Shown one piece after another: positions 1 to 6,807 of a stretch of 36,582 bases of DNA. This DNA is from Alistipes sp. (GTDB lineage Bacteria > Bacteroidota > Bacteroidia > Bacteroidales > Rikenellaceae): NCBI GenBank assembly GCA_017559615.1, contig JAFYRB010000003.1:1-36582 (forward strand). The letters run 5' to 3'. The notes beneath the pieces were generated by a model. The model did not search any database and was not told where the DNA came from. It worked only from the letters and a program-made list of their open reading frames with translations. The stretch's first letter is position 1; every line of letters begins with the position of its first letter. Both the position numbers and the translations under genes were made by a program.

Positions 1-82
1 AGAAATTGAGAAATTGCGTTCAAGTGAGAAAACCGTGCAAATAATTATTATTTGTTGCTCCGCCACGCAGAAAACTCATTGC

Positions 83-112
83 AAAGGACGACCGATGTAG
101 TTGTCCTTTTTG
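83..112 (+). terminator. Probable rho-independent terminator
   Basis: AAAGGAC at 83-89 pairs with GTCCTTT at 103-109 and is followed directly by more T residues, so a plus-strand terminator is likely. It would end transcription entering from the left of the window. Confidence 0.55.
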
Positions 113-140
113 TTTCGTTTAAGGAGACTTCGCTCACATA

Positions 141-188
141 AAAAATGGTCACCTATTTGCAGAGTGGTGACCAAAAGTGACCATTTTT
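141..188. repeat. 12-bp inverted repeat with a competing inner hairpin
   Basis: AAAAATGGTCAC at 141-152 is the exact reverse complement of 177-188. Inside it, GGTCACC at 147-153 can instead pair with GGTGACC at 166-172, so two mutually exclusive hairpins share the left arm. The A/T flanks would let the outer form act as a bidirectional terminator. No gene is attached to it within the window. Confidence 0.5.
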
Positions 189-200
189 GAGATTTTTACA

Positions 201-247
201 AAAAGAAAAACTCTGCAAGTGCTGAATTTCAGCAGCTTACAGAGTTT
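201..247 (-). terminator. Rho-independent terminator beside the tRNA-Leu 3' fragment
   Basis: Read on the minus strand, AAACTCTG (from 247) pairs with CAGAGTTT ending at 208, with further pairing inside, and is followed by a run of T broken by one C (201-210). It lies just downstream of the truncated tRNA copy at 252-273, in the same relation as the terminator at 496-523 has to the intact tRNA. Confidence 0.6.
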
Positions 248-251
248 GGTT

Positions 252-273
252 GTACTCGGAACCGGGGTCGAAC
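252..273 (-). repeat. Displaced 22-bp copy of the tRNA-Leu 3' end
   Basis: The 22 bases at 252-273 are identical to 527-548, the 3' end of the intact tRNA-Leu gene (discriminator base, acceptor strand and most of the T arm). Immediately beyond the match the T-stem can no longer form, so this is a fragment and not a second working tRNA. Two readings fit: a duplicated attachment core left by an element that used the tRNA 3' end, or the remains of a tandem tRNA-Leu gene eroded down to its 3' part and terminator. Confidence 0.7.
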
Positions 274-495
274 TGCGAAGCAGTAGCGCGAACGCATATA
301 AGCGCAGACTATAGTCGAGCAATAAACATAATCTTGTTCGCGCAACCGGCGATAAGTGAGCACAGCGATTCGGAGTGCAAAGTACGAGAGTAAGGCGTAG
401 CCTGCAAGGGGAATATATAGTGTACAAGCTCGCTTGTGGAAACTATATATTACCATTGCGTAGTCTGCAAAGCGGACCTCTCGCACGATATAAAC
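274..495. other. Gene-free stretch between the two tRNA 3' ends, with inverted repeats
   Basis: No credible coding region is present. Three symmetric structures stand out. GCGCGAAC at 286-293 is complementary to 336-343. GACTATAGTC at 307-316 is a perfect palindrome lying between those arms. A two-part stem has arms 412-421 and 442-451, with inner arms 424-429 and 432-437. The stretch could be what is left of an excised or decayed integrated element, or hold an unrecognised structured RNA. Confidence 0.4.
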
Positions 496-523
496 AAAAA
501 AAGAGAAGCTGCAAAGCTTCTCT
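496..523 (-). terminator. tRNA-Leu terminator
   Basis: Arms 502-510 and 515-523 form a perfect 9-bp stem, followed on the minus strand by an uninterrupted T run (496-501). It begins 4 nt after the tRNA 3' end, so it is the terminator of that gene. Confidence 0.85.
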
Positions 524-527
524 CAGG

Positions 528-613
528 TACTCGGAACCGGGGTCGAACCGGTACGGGCATTACTGCCCACAGGATTTTAAGTCCGGCGTGTCTACCTATT
601 CCACCATCCGAGC
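528..613 (-). tRNA. tRNA-Leu, anticodon UAA
   Basis: The minus strand folds as an 86-nt class II tRNA. The acceptor GCTCGGA pairs with TCCGAGT, including a terminal G-U pair. The anticodon loop is CTTAAAA, giving UAA (plus-strand bases 577-579). There is a long GC-rich variable arm, as expected of tRNA-Leu, and a normal T arm with TTCGACC. The discriminator is A and CCA is not encoded, which is usual in Bacteroidetes. One oddity is a C-U mismatch in the second pair of the anticodon stem (CCGGA against TCCTG). The last 22 nt are duplicated at 252-273. Confidence 0.95.
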
Positions 614-638
614 CACACAATCTCCGAAAAGACGGGTG

Positions 639-646
639 CAAATGTA
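639..646 (-). promoter_or_regulatory. -7 promoter element for tRNA-Leu
   Basis: On the minus strand this reads TACATTTG, a match to the Bacteroidetes -7 consensus TAnnTTTG, about 25 bp upstream of the tRNA 5' end. I see no clear -33 TTG. Confidence 0.6.
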
Positions 647-795
647 CGATTTTATTTTTATTTTACCAAACATTCTCCCCCGAACTTGGGAATTATATCT
701 CACACCAATCACAAATGCAGAAATAAAACACCATTCCAAATCTGCGAGACCATTTTATTGTCAGAAGTCGCGAGATGTGGTGCATCGCAAAAGAA

Positions 796-835
796 TCCAC
801 CCTGGGATAGTACAATTAGTACAGCCCAGGGTGGA
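796..835 (-). terminator. Hairpin downstream of the pseudouridine synthase gene
   Basis: An 11-bp perfect inverted repeat (796-806 with 825-835) is followed on the minus strand by the moderately T-rich TTCTTTTG. It lies about 90 nt beyond the stop codon of the gene ending at 926 and is its most likely terminator. The poly-T is weak, so confidence is moderate. Confidence 0.5.
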
Positions 836-925
836 GTGTTTGGGAATGTGCCGCAGATTGCGGCTTATCACAAGAAATTTAATTTTTGATTAGAAGGGTT
901 GCATCTGCGACCTTATAATCGAAAA

Positions 926-2185
926 TTACTCGTACTGACCTGTCTTAAGGCGCATAACCTCATCCTTTGTAAGGAAACGCCAAGCACCACGCTTAAGGTT
1001 TTTCTTAGTAAGACCTGCATAGTATACACGGTCGAGCTTCTGCACTGAGTAACCAAGGTGCTCGAACATACGACGCACGATACGGTTACGGCCAGAGTGA
1101 ATCTCTACGCCCACAGTCTTCTTATCCTCAGATGCATAGGCTACCTCATCAGCAAAGATATCGCCATCCTCAAGGGTGATACCCTCAGTAAGTGTATCCA
1201 TATCGGCACGAGTGAGAGCCTTATCAAGAGTTACCTGATAGATCTTCTTCTTGCGGTATGATGGGTGTGTTAGCTGACGTGTAACATCACCATCGTTAGT
1301 AATAAGAAGTAGACCCAAAGAGTTCTTATCAAGACGACCTACAGGGTAAACGCGCTCGGTGCAAGCATCCTTCACAAGATCCATAACGGTCTTATCAGCG
1401 TGTGGATCCTCGAGCGATGTAACATAGCCCTTAGGCTTATTAAGCACGATATATACGTGCTTCTCGCCCTGAAGACGCTCATCATTGAAACGCACCTCGT
1501 CAGTAGGCAAAATCTTTGTACCAAGCTCTGTTACAACCTGACCATTCACGGTTACAACTCCTGCAAGGATAAACTCATCTGCCTCACGGCGTGAGCATAC
1601 ACCCGACTGCGAGATAAAACGGTTAAGGCGAACCTCGCCATTAACACGGTTAGGGTTATACTTAGGATATGAGCGAGGCTTCTCGTCACGCTTAGGAGCA
1701 AAACCACGCTTTGCACCACCACGGCTATCGCTACGACGATCCGAAGCACCTGGACGAGCACCGCTCTTTGGACGGCGGTTGTCGTCGCGATTGAATGTGC
1801 GCTCTGAACGCTCACCACGCTCTGGACGGTTAAAGCTACGCTCACTGCGATCTGTACGCTCTGTACGGTTGAAGTTACGCTCACCGCGCTCTGTACGGTT
1901 GAAGTTGCGCTCGCCTCTCTCTGCGCGCTCGAAGCTACGCTCACCGCGTGGCTTACGCTCCTCGTACTCAGGACGAAGGCGGTTATCCGCTGTGAAATGA
2001 GGATTATAAGATGAACGCTTCTCCTTGGTTGCCACTCGTGGGCGGAACTCTCTTGCTCCCTCGCTGTCGCCCTCACGGCGAGGACGAGGGCTACGCTCAA
2101 CGCGCTCTGCTGTGTTTACTCGCTGACGCTTGTCGCGCGCAAATCGCGAAACATTAGCGGTTGAGTCTGTGTTCTTAGTCTTCAT
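926..2185 (-). CDS. RluB/RsuA-type rRNA pseudouridine synthase with long Arg-rich N-terminal extension
   Basis: The predicted enzyme isomerises a uridine in rRNA to pseudouridine. From about residue 185 there is an S4 RNA-binding domain (RLNRFISQSGVCSRREADEF), then the synthase fold with the catalytic-Asp motif GRLDKNSLGLLL near residue 283. Residues 1-180 are a low-complexity tail rich in Arg, Glu, Asn and Ser with repeats such as RGERNFNRTE, probably a disordered RNA-binding region; such tails are common on this family in Bacteroidetes. I start at the ATG at 2185: the same frame has a TTG at 2215, but that overlaps the promoter element at 2213-2220 and would lie upstream of the transcript. 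RluB (23S U2605) is likelier than RsuA by architecture, but the target base cannot be read from sequence. Confidence 0.9.
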   Translation of the reverse strand: MKTKNTDSTANVSRFARDKRQRVNTAERVERSPRPRREGDSEGAREFRPRVATKEKRSSYNPHFTADNRLRPEYEERKPRGERSFERAERGERNFNRTERGERNFNRTERTDRSERSFNRPERGERSERTFNRDDNRRPKSGARPGASDRRSDSRGGAKRGFAPKRDEKPRSYPKYNPNRVNGEVRLNRFISQSGVCSRREADEFILAGVVTVNGQVVTELGTKILPTDEVRFNDERLQGEKHVYIVLNKPKGYVTSLEDPHADKTVMDLVKDACTERVYPVGRLDKNSLGLLLITNDGDVTRQLTHPSYRKKKIYQVTLDKALTRADMDTLTEGITLEDGDIFADEVAYASEDKKTVGVEIHSGRNRIVRRMFEHLGYSVQKLDRVYYAGLTKKNLKRGAWRFLTKDEVMRLKTGQYE

Positions 2186-2212
2186 ACTTTTATATATATT
2201 AAAATATCGGCG

Positions 2213-2220
2213 CAAAGGTA
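2213..2220 (-). promoter_or_regulatory. -7 promoter element for the pseudouridine synthase gene
   Basis: The minus strand reads TACCTTTG, a TAnnTTTG match 28 bp upstream of the ATG at 2185. Its position rules out the upstream TTG as the start codon. Confidence 0.7.
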
Positions 2221-2283
2221 ACTATTATTTTGTGATGATAAGCATCTTTCTCAAGATTTATGCCAAAATGAGATAATTATATA

Positions 2284-2291
2284 TACCTTTG
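2284..2291 (+). promoter_or_regulatory. -7 promoter element for the MATE gene
   Basis: TACCTTTG matches the Bacteroidetes -7 consensus 20 bp upstream of the ATG at 2312. It is divergent from the promoter at 2213-2220, about 65 bp away. Confidence 0.65.
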
Positions 2292-2311
2292 CGCAAATTA
2301 GACAGAAAAGT

Positions 2312-3649
2312 ATGAACAAAGAGATTCTACGAATAGCCATACCGAACATTATTTCGAACATCACAGTGCCGCTGATGGGTATCGCCTCGACCTTCATTGC
2401 TGGTCGTGTGGCGGGTAGCGATGGTGCTGCCACGATTGGTGCGCTCTCGATAGGTGTTGCAATCTTCAATTTCATTTATTGGAATTGCTCGTTTATACGT
2501 ATGGGCACCTCGGGTCTTACGGCTCAAGCATATGGATCAAACCAACATAAGGAGTACTCATTAATGCTCTGGCGCGCAATATGCGTTGCCCTTGCCGTGG
2601 GTGTATTAGCACTCATTCTACAGTGGCCCATAGGCGAGTTCTCATTGTGGTTTATGAGCACGGGCGATAGCGCTAGCGACACGATGATTGCCGACTACTT
2701 CTACACGCGCATTTGGGCGGTGCCGGCGGGTATTATGCTCTTTGCCTTTAATGGTTGGCTCACAGGTATGCAGAATGCTGTAGTACCTATGGCTGTAGCC
2801 ATAATGGTCAATATTCTCCACGTCGGCTTCAGTTACCTATTCTCAATTGTAGGCAGTTGGGGATTGGAGGGCATCGCCTTGGCCTCGGTAGTAGCGCAGT
2901 GGACAGGTGTAGCGGTAATGGTCATCATCATTTTTGCTATGTACCGCAAGCGTCTTGTAAAGGTTACGTGGAGCGAGATTATAGATCTCTCGGCTATGAA
3001 GCGTTTCTTCTCGATTAATAGCGATATCATCATCCGAACCTTCTGTCTTGTAGCGGTATACACCTTCTTTACCAAGGCATCAGCCGATATGGGTGATAAA
3101 AATATCTTGGCAGTAAATACCATTCTACTTCAACTGTTTACCCTATTCTCATATATGAACGATGGCTTTGCCTATGCTGCCGAAGCACTCACTGGCAGAT
3201 TTATTGGTGCAAAGGATGGAGCATCGCTACGTAAGTGTATCAAGCTATGCATCGTCTGGTGCTTCGTGGTATCGTTTATCTATGTGGGTGTATATATCGG
3301 CTGGTGGCGCGATATATTCTCGATGCTTGTAGATGCCGAGCATAGCAACGCCACCGAGCTTCTTGCCGTTGCAGAGCGGTATATCGGATGGATTATCGCT
3401 ATTCCTATCGCCTCTGCTCTACCATTCGTTATGGATGGCATTATGGTGGGAGCTACGCGCAGCCGTATTATGCGCAACTCGATGATATGGTCATCGGTCT
3501 GCTATTTTATCCTACTATACGGCACATCGTGGCTTATAGGCAACAACGCCATTTGGCTCGCCTTTACCTCGTATATGTTCCTACGCGGACTATTCCAATA
3601 CCTAATGTCGGATAGACTCAAGAGCATCTACAGCGAGGCAGATAGATAA
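2312..3649 (+). CDS. MATE family efflux transporter
   Basis: This is a 445-residue inner-membrane protein with about twelve hydrophobic segments, the normal size for the MATE/MOP superfamily. The N-terminal stretch (EILRIAIPNIISNITVPLMG, then ASTFIAGRV) is characteristic of the DinF-like branch. These proteins export organic cations, drugs or metabolites using a Na+ or H+ gradient; substrate and coupling ion cannot be read here. The gene stands alone on the plus strand with its own promoter at 2284-2291 and a shared terminator at 3653-3684. Confidence 0.9.
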   Translation: MNKEILRIAIPNIISNITVPLMGIASTFIAGRVAGSDGAATIGALSIGVAIFNFIYWNCSFIRMGTSGLTAQAYGSNQHKEYSLMLWRAICVALAVGVLALILQWPIGEFSLWFMSTGDSASDTMIADYFYTRIWAVPAGIMLFAFNGWLTGMQNAVVPMAVAIMVNILHVGFSYLFSIVGSWGLEGIALASVVAQWTGVAVMVIIIFAMYRKRLVKVTWSEIIDLSAMKRFFSINSDIIIRTFCLVAVYTFFTKASADMGDKNILAVNTILLQLFTLFSYMNDGFAYAAEALTGRFIGAKDGASLRKCIKLCIVWCFVVSFIYVGVYIGWWRDIFSMLVDAEHSNATELLAVAERYIGWIIAIPIASALPFVMDGIMVGATRSRIMRNSMIWSSVCYFILLYGTSWLIGNNAIWLAFTSYMFLRGLFQYLMSDRLKSIYSEADR

Positions 3650-3652
3650 TAA

Positions 3653-3684
3653 AGAGTGGTGCGCTCCACCTGAGGCACCACTCT
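3653..3684. terminator. Bidirectional terminator
   Basis: AGAGTGGTGC at 3653-3662 pairs exactly with 3675-3684. It lies between the stop codons of two convergent genes (3649 plus, 3690 minus), with A/T-rich flanks on both sides. Confidence 0.75.
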
Positions 3685-3689
3685 ATTAT

Positions 3690-4757
3690 TTATATTTGTA
3701 CTTGCTCGATTGGTTGTTCCTGCTTGCTATCAAGCGGTGCCGAATGGTAACGGACTTTATCAAAATCTATTTTCGCAAGGTCGATACAACGAATAGAGTT
3801 ATTATAGGCTGTTTTGTAGTAAACCTTGCGGTTGGTGAGATCAATCGACGATGTCCACTGCGTAGCACTTGGGAGGGTCAACTCTTGAGGATTTTCGCTG
3901 GCGATAGGGACATCGAAGTTGTTTAGGATATGAAAGCTCTCCAATACGGTTGCTTCGCCATTGGCGCGTTGTGGTGCCGTATTTCTAAAGAAGGCAGCAC
4001 GAACAAAGCGTGAAGGAGGCGTGAAGTCACCAGGTAGGCCGAGCATAGCAGAGCTACCACCGATAGGCTCGAGTGTCACGTCGCCAAGTTTATAGTTATC
4101 GGCACTACCCGGGCGCAGGTTAACATAGTTATTCAAATTAGCAAGATGCCACTCAAAGCCAGGGGCGTTGGTAATAACGCCAACCGTATTGTCGTAGAAG
4201 TTTACCCTACCATCAACAATCTCCATAACCACCTGATTTCCCGATGGCTCACCGATACGCCAGTGCACAACCGCAGTCTTCTCCAAGCCAACAATATGCA
4301 CACCCTGCACAGCCTTACGCACCTCGTCGATAGTGGCAAATTGACTTAGTATCCACTGCACCACTTGTAAGTCTGCAAGTGTGTTGGCATCGTTAGCCGT
4401 ATCGTAGTCGCTATAACTACCATAACGAGGGAAGAAGAAGAGACCCGCCGACAAACCCTTCTCATTGATACCCTCAGCAATAAACTCCTTCTCCACCACA
4501 GCAAGACCCACAACGCCATAGCGAGCCTTAAACTTTAGGCCATTAAGACCCGTTGGAGTATAGGAGCGTAGCTCCTCGCCGCGAGGGATTATAACATACT
4601 CACTCTTCAATGCACCCTTAGCCCACTCTATCGTGCGCGACTGCACATAGCTACCATCTGTAGCCTTAAGCGATATGCCCGTACAGGCTATCGCAACCGA
4701 GGTACTACTAACAACTGCAGCAGCACCAACCAATAAATTTCTAACCATCTTTTTCAT
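3690..4757 (-). CDS. Choloylglycine hydrolase family (linear amide C-N hydrolase), secreted
   Basis: This Ntn-hydrolase family includes bile salt hydrolases and penicillin V acylases, which cleave linear amide bonds. The preprotein has a signal peptide (residues 1-24) ending AIA-C, so cleavage would expose Cys25 as the N-terminal nucleophile. The following CTGISLKATDG and SRTIEW (the family's conserved Arg) and the later TNAPGFEWHLANLNNY fit the family. I start at the ATG at 4757 because MKKMVRNLL begins a normal signal peptide; an ATG at 4790 would add 11 residues before it. Export points to periplasmic action. Bile salt, penicillin-like or N-acyl amino acid substrates are all possible and sequence alone cannot decide. 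I see no clear TAnnTTTG promoter. Confidence 0.88.
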   Translation of the reverse strand: MKKMVRNLLVGAAAVVSSTSVAIACTGISLKATDGSYVQSRTIEWAKGALKSEYVIIPRGEELRSYTPTGLNGLKFKARYGVVGLAVVEKEFIAEGINEKGLSAGLFFFPRYGSYSDYDTANDANTLADLQVVQWILSQFATIDEVRKAVQGVHIVGLEKTAVVHWRIGEPSGNQVVMEIVDGRVNFYDNTVGVITNAPGFEWHLANLNNYVNLRPGSADNYKLGDVTLEPIGGSSAMLGLPGDFTPPSRFVRAAFFRNTAPQRANGEATVLESFHILNNFDVPIASENPQELTLPSATQWTSSIDLTNRKVYYKTAYNNSIRCIDLAKIDFDKVRYHSAPLDSKQEQPIEQVQI

Positions 4758-4830
4758 ACTAAATAGATTAAACCACACCCTATACCGCATAAATCACACC
4801 ATAACAGCTATAAAAACTCCTTGATTTATT

Positions 4831-4860
4831 TTGTTGTAAAAGTTTTTATGCTTAACTTTG
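4831..4860 (+). promoter_or_regulatory. Full Bacteroidetes promoter (TTG-N19-TAACTTTG)
   Basis: TTG at 4831-4833 is separated by exactly 19 bp from TAACTTTG at 4853-4860, a near-ideal Bacteroidetes housekeeping promoter. The lipoprotein ATG follows at 4894. With no promoter visible before glyA, it may serve both genes. Confidence 0.8.
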
Positions 4861-4893
4861 TTAGCTGTAAAAACATTCTAAATTCAAAGAAAT

Positions 4894-5394
4894 ATGGGTA
4901 TTAAGAGATATTTTGCAATGGCATTGGCAGCTATTTTGTTGACTAGCTGCTCATACACCACAACACATATTGGTAGCATCACAACATTTAATGCTGATGG
5001 TAGCGTTCTTAAGAAGTGGGACAAGGTGTGTCTACAAGAGCAATCTAATAACCACACAACGGGGAACGCCTTCAAGCCATATGGTATCAACTTCTACGAC
5101 ATCGAGAGCGGCCGATTTATCGTGATTGGCAACGCTGTTCCTTATATCGTGGAGTACGATATCATAACACGCAGTGGCAACTCCCTAGAGGATGATCAGT
5201 TCAAGATGGAGCTTATCAACCGCCACGACCATCTATGCTATATGCTTGAGGAGTACAAGATCAACCTTAAGTATAGCAAGAGGGATAGCGAGGAGCATAA
5301 GAAGTGGAAGGAGATTGTCAACCGCACAAAGATTGAGATTAACAACATCACATACACCCTATCACACGAGTACTCTTACTACTTAGATAAGTAG
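4894..5394 (+). CDS. Small lipoprotein of unknown function
   Basis: The product has 166 residues with a lipoprotein signal peptide and lipobox LLTSC, the lipidated Cys at residue 19. The residues after the Cys (SYTTTHIG) lack the acidic cluster that marks surface export in Bacteroidetes, so a periplasm-facing position is more likely. The mature part ends in a charged, probably helical region. I do not recognise a family. It lies 49 bp upstream of glyA on the same strand and may be cotranscribed with it, without an obvious functional link. Confidence 0.8.
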   Translation: MGIKRYFAMALAAILLTSCSYTTTHIGSITTFNADGSVLKKWDKVCLQEQSNNHTTGNAFKPYGINFYDIESGRFIVIGNAVPYIVEYDIITRSGNSLEDDQFKMELINRHDHLCYMLEEYKINLKYSKRDSEEHKKWKEIVNRTKIEINNITYTLSHEYSYYLDK

Positions 5395-5443
5395 TGTATG
5401 GCAGATGAATATGACCTAAAATAAACCTATTACTATAACTAAA

Positions 5444-6724
5444 ATGAACAAGGATTTACAGATTTTTGACCTCATCGCCGAGGAGCGTGCGCGTCAAACA
5501 AAGGGCATTGAGCTTATCGCATCTGAGAACTTCGTAAGTGACCAGGTTATGGCTGCTATGGGCTCAGTATGCACAAATAAATATGCTGAGGGCTACCCTG
5601 CTGCTCGTTACTACGGTGGTTGCGAGGTTGTAGATAAGATTGAGAATCTCGCTATCGAGCGCATCTGCAAGCTATACGATGCTGAGTATGCTAACGTTCA
5701 GCCACACTCAGGTGCTCAGGCTAATATGGCAGTGTTCTTCGCTTGCCTAAAGCCAGGCGACACATTTATGGGCCTCGACCTTTCACACGGTGGTCACCTT
5801 TCACACGGTTCACCAGTGAATATGTCTGGTATGTACTTCAACGCTGTTGGTTACAAGCTTATGGAGGAGACTGGTAACATCGATTACGATGAGATGGAGG
5901 CATTGGCATTGGAGCACAAGCCAAAGCTTATTATCGGTGGTGCTTCTGCATTCTCTCGCGAGTGGGATTACAAGCGTATGCGTGAGATCGCTGATAAGGT
6001 AGGTGCTTTGCTTCTTGTTGATATGGCTCACACAGCAGGTCTTATTGCTGCAGGCATCCTCGACAACCCTGTTAAGTACGCACACATCGTAACATCTACA
6101 ACACATAAGACTCTTCGCGGTCCTCGCGGTGGTATCATCCTTATGGGCAAGGACTTCGACAACCCTTGGGGCTACACAACTCCTAAGGGCGTAGTAAAGA
6201 AGATGTCACAGATTTTGAACTCAGCTGTATTCCCAGGTATCCAGGGCGGTCCACTTGAGCACGTGATCGCAGCTAAGGCTGTTGCCTTTGGCGAGGCATT
6301 GACCCCAGAGTATAAGGAGTATCAGCAGCAGGTTGTTAAGAACTCTAAGGCTTTGGCTGAGGCTCTTACAAAGCGCGGTTACAAGATTGTATCTGGCGGC
6401 ACCGACAATCACCTTATGTTGGTTGACCTTCGCACTAAGTTCCCAGAGCTTACTGGTAAGCTTGCTGAGAAGTGCTTGGTAGCAGCAGATATCACCACAA
6501 ATAAGAATATGGTTCCATTCGATTCACGCACACCATTCACAACATCTGGTTTGCGTTTCGGTACTCCTGCAATCACCACTCGTGGTGTCAAGGAGGATAA
6601 GATGGACTATATCGCAGAGCTTATCGACCGCGTACTCTCAGACCCAGAGAACGAGGAGAACATCGCAGCAGTTCGCAAGGACGTAAACGCTATGATGAAC
6701 GAGTACCCATTGTTCGCGTGGTAG
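5444..6724 (+). CDS. glyA: Serine hydroxymethyltransferase
   Basis: GlyA is a cytosolic PLP enzyme that interconverts serine plus tetrahydrofolate with glycine plus 5,10-methylene-tetrahydrofolate. The 426-residue length is normal. Visible family motifs are the N-terminal [25 protein letters not shown], and the PLP-lysine motif [13 protein letters not shown] with the Schiff-base lysine at residue 222. The C-terminal region ([14 protein letters not shown]) is also canonical. Codon use is strongly biased, as expected of a highly expressed gene. A strong terminator follows. Confidence 0.98.
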   Translation: MNKDLQIFDLIAEERARQTKGIELIASENFVSDQVMAAMGSVCTNKYAEGYPAARYYGGCEVVDKIENLAIERICKLYDAEYANVQPHSGAQANMAVFFACLKPGDTFMGLDLSHGGHLSHGSPVNMSGMYFNAVGYKLMEETGNIDYDEMEALALEHKPKLIIGGASAFSREWDYKRMREIADKVGALLLVDMAHTAGLIAAGILDNPVKYAHIVTSTTHKTLRGPRGGIILMGKDFDNPWGYTTPKGVVKKMSQILNSAVFPGIQGGPLEHVIAAKAVAFGEALTPEYKEYQQQVVKNSKALAEALTKRGYKIVSGGTDNHLMLVDLRTKFPELTGKLAEKCLVAADITTNKNMVPFDSRTPFTTSGLRFGTPAITTRGVKEDKMDYIAELIDRVLSDPENEENIAAVRKDVNAMMNEYPLFAW

Positions 6725-6750
6725 TATACTAACTAAAAGATAGAAAGCAA

Positions 6751-6788
6751 AGAGCCTGTCTAACACAGCGTTAGACAGGTTCTTTTTA
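6751..6788 (+). terminator. glyA terminator
   Basis: Arms 6751-6764 and 6770-6783 form a 14-bp stem with one wobble, followed by TTTTT. It can also act on the minus-strand gene ending at 6808. Confidence 0.9.
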
Positions 6789-6807
6789 TGGTAATATTAA
6801 CACCAAA

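Larger units (their letters stand above)
1..251. other. Left edge, no supported gene
   Basis: I see no convincing gene. One frame is open from the window edge to a TAG at 98-100, about 32 codons, and could be the tail of a gene starting outside the window, but nothing in it is recognisable. The segment is dominated by hairpins at 83-112, 141-188 and 208-247, listed separately. It looks like intergenic space between an unseen left-hand gene and the tRNA-Leu region. Confidence 0.5.
614..925. other. Intergenic region with tRNA promoter and one strong hairpin
   Basis: I find no gene. The stretch holds the tRNA promoter near 639-646 and the hairpin at 796-835. The rest is AT-rich and unremarkable. 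Confidence 0.6.

Noticed and set aside
1..100. Fragment of an N-acetylmuramoyl-L-alanine amidase at the left edge
   Set aside because: A short match to the IIIHCSAT-like start of that family (reading IIIICCSAT here) is too brief and altered to support the call.
375..893. Open frame spanning the tRNA-Leu gene
   Set aside because: It runs across an intact tRNA on the other strand and through hairpins, with no protein-like character.
1552..2100. Open frames antisense or out of frame to the Arg-rich repeats
   Set aside because: They arise from the low-complexity repeats of the pseudouridine synthase extension and show no independent start signal or family.
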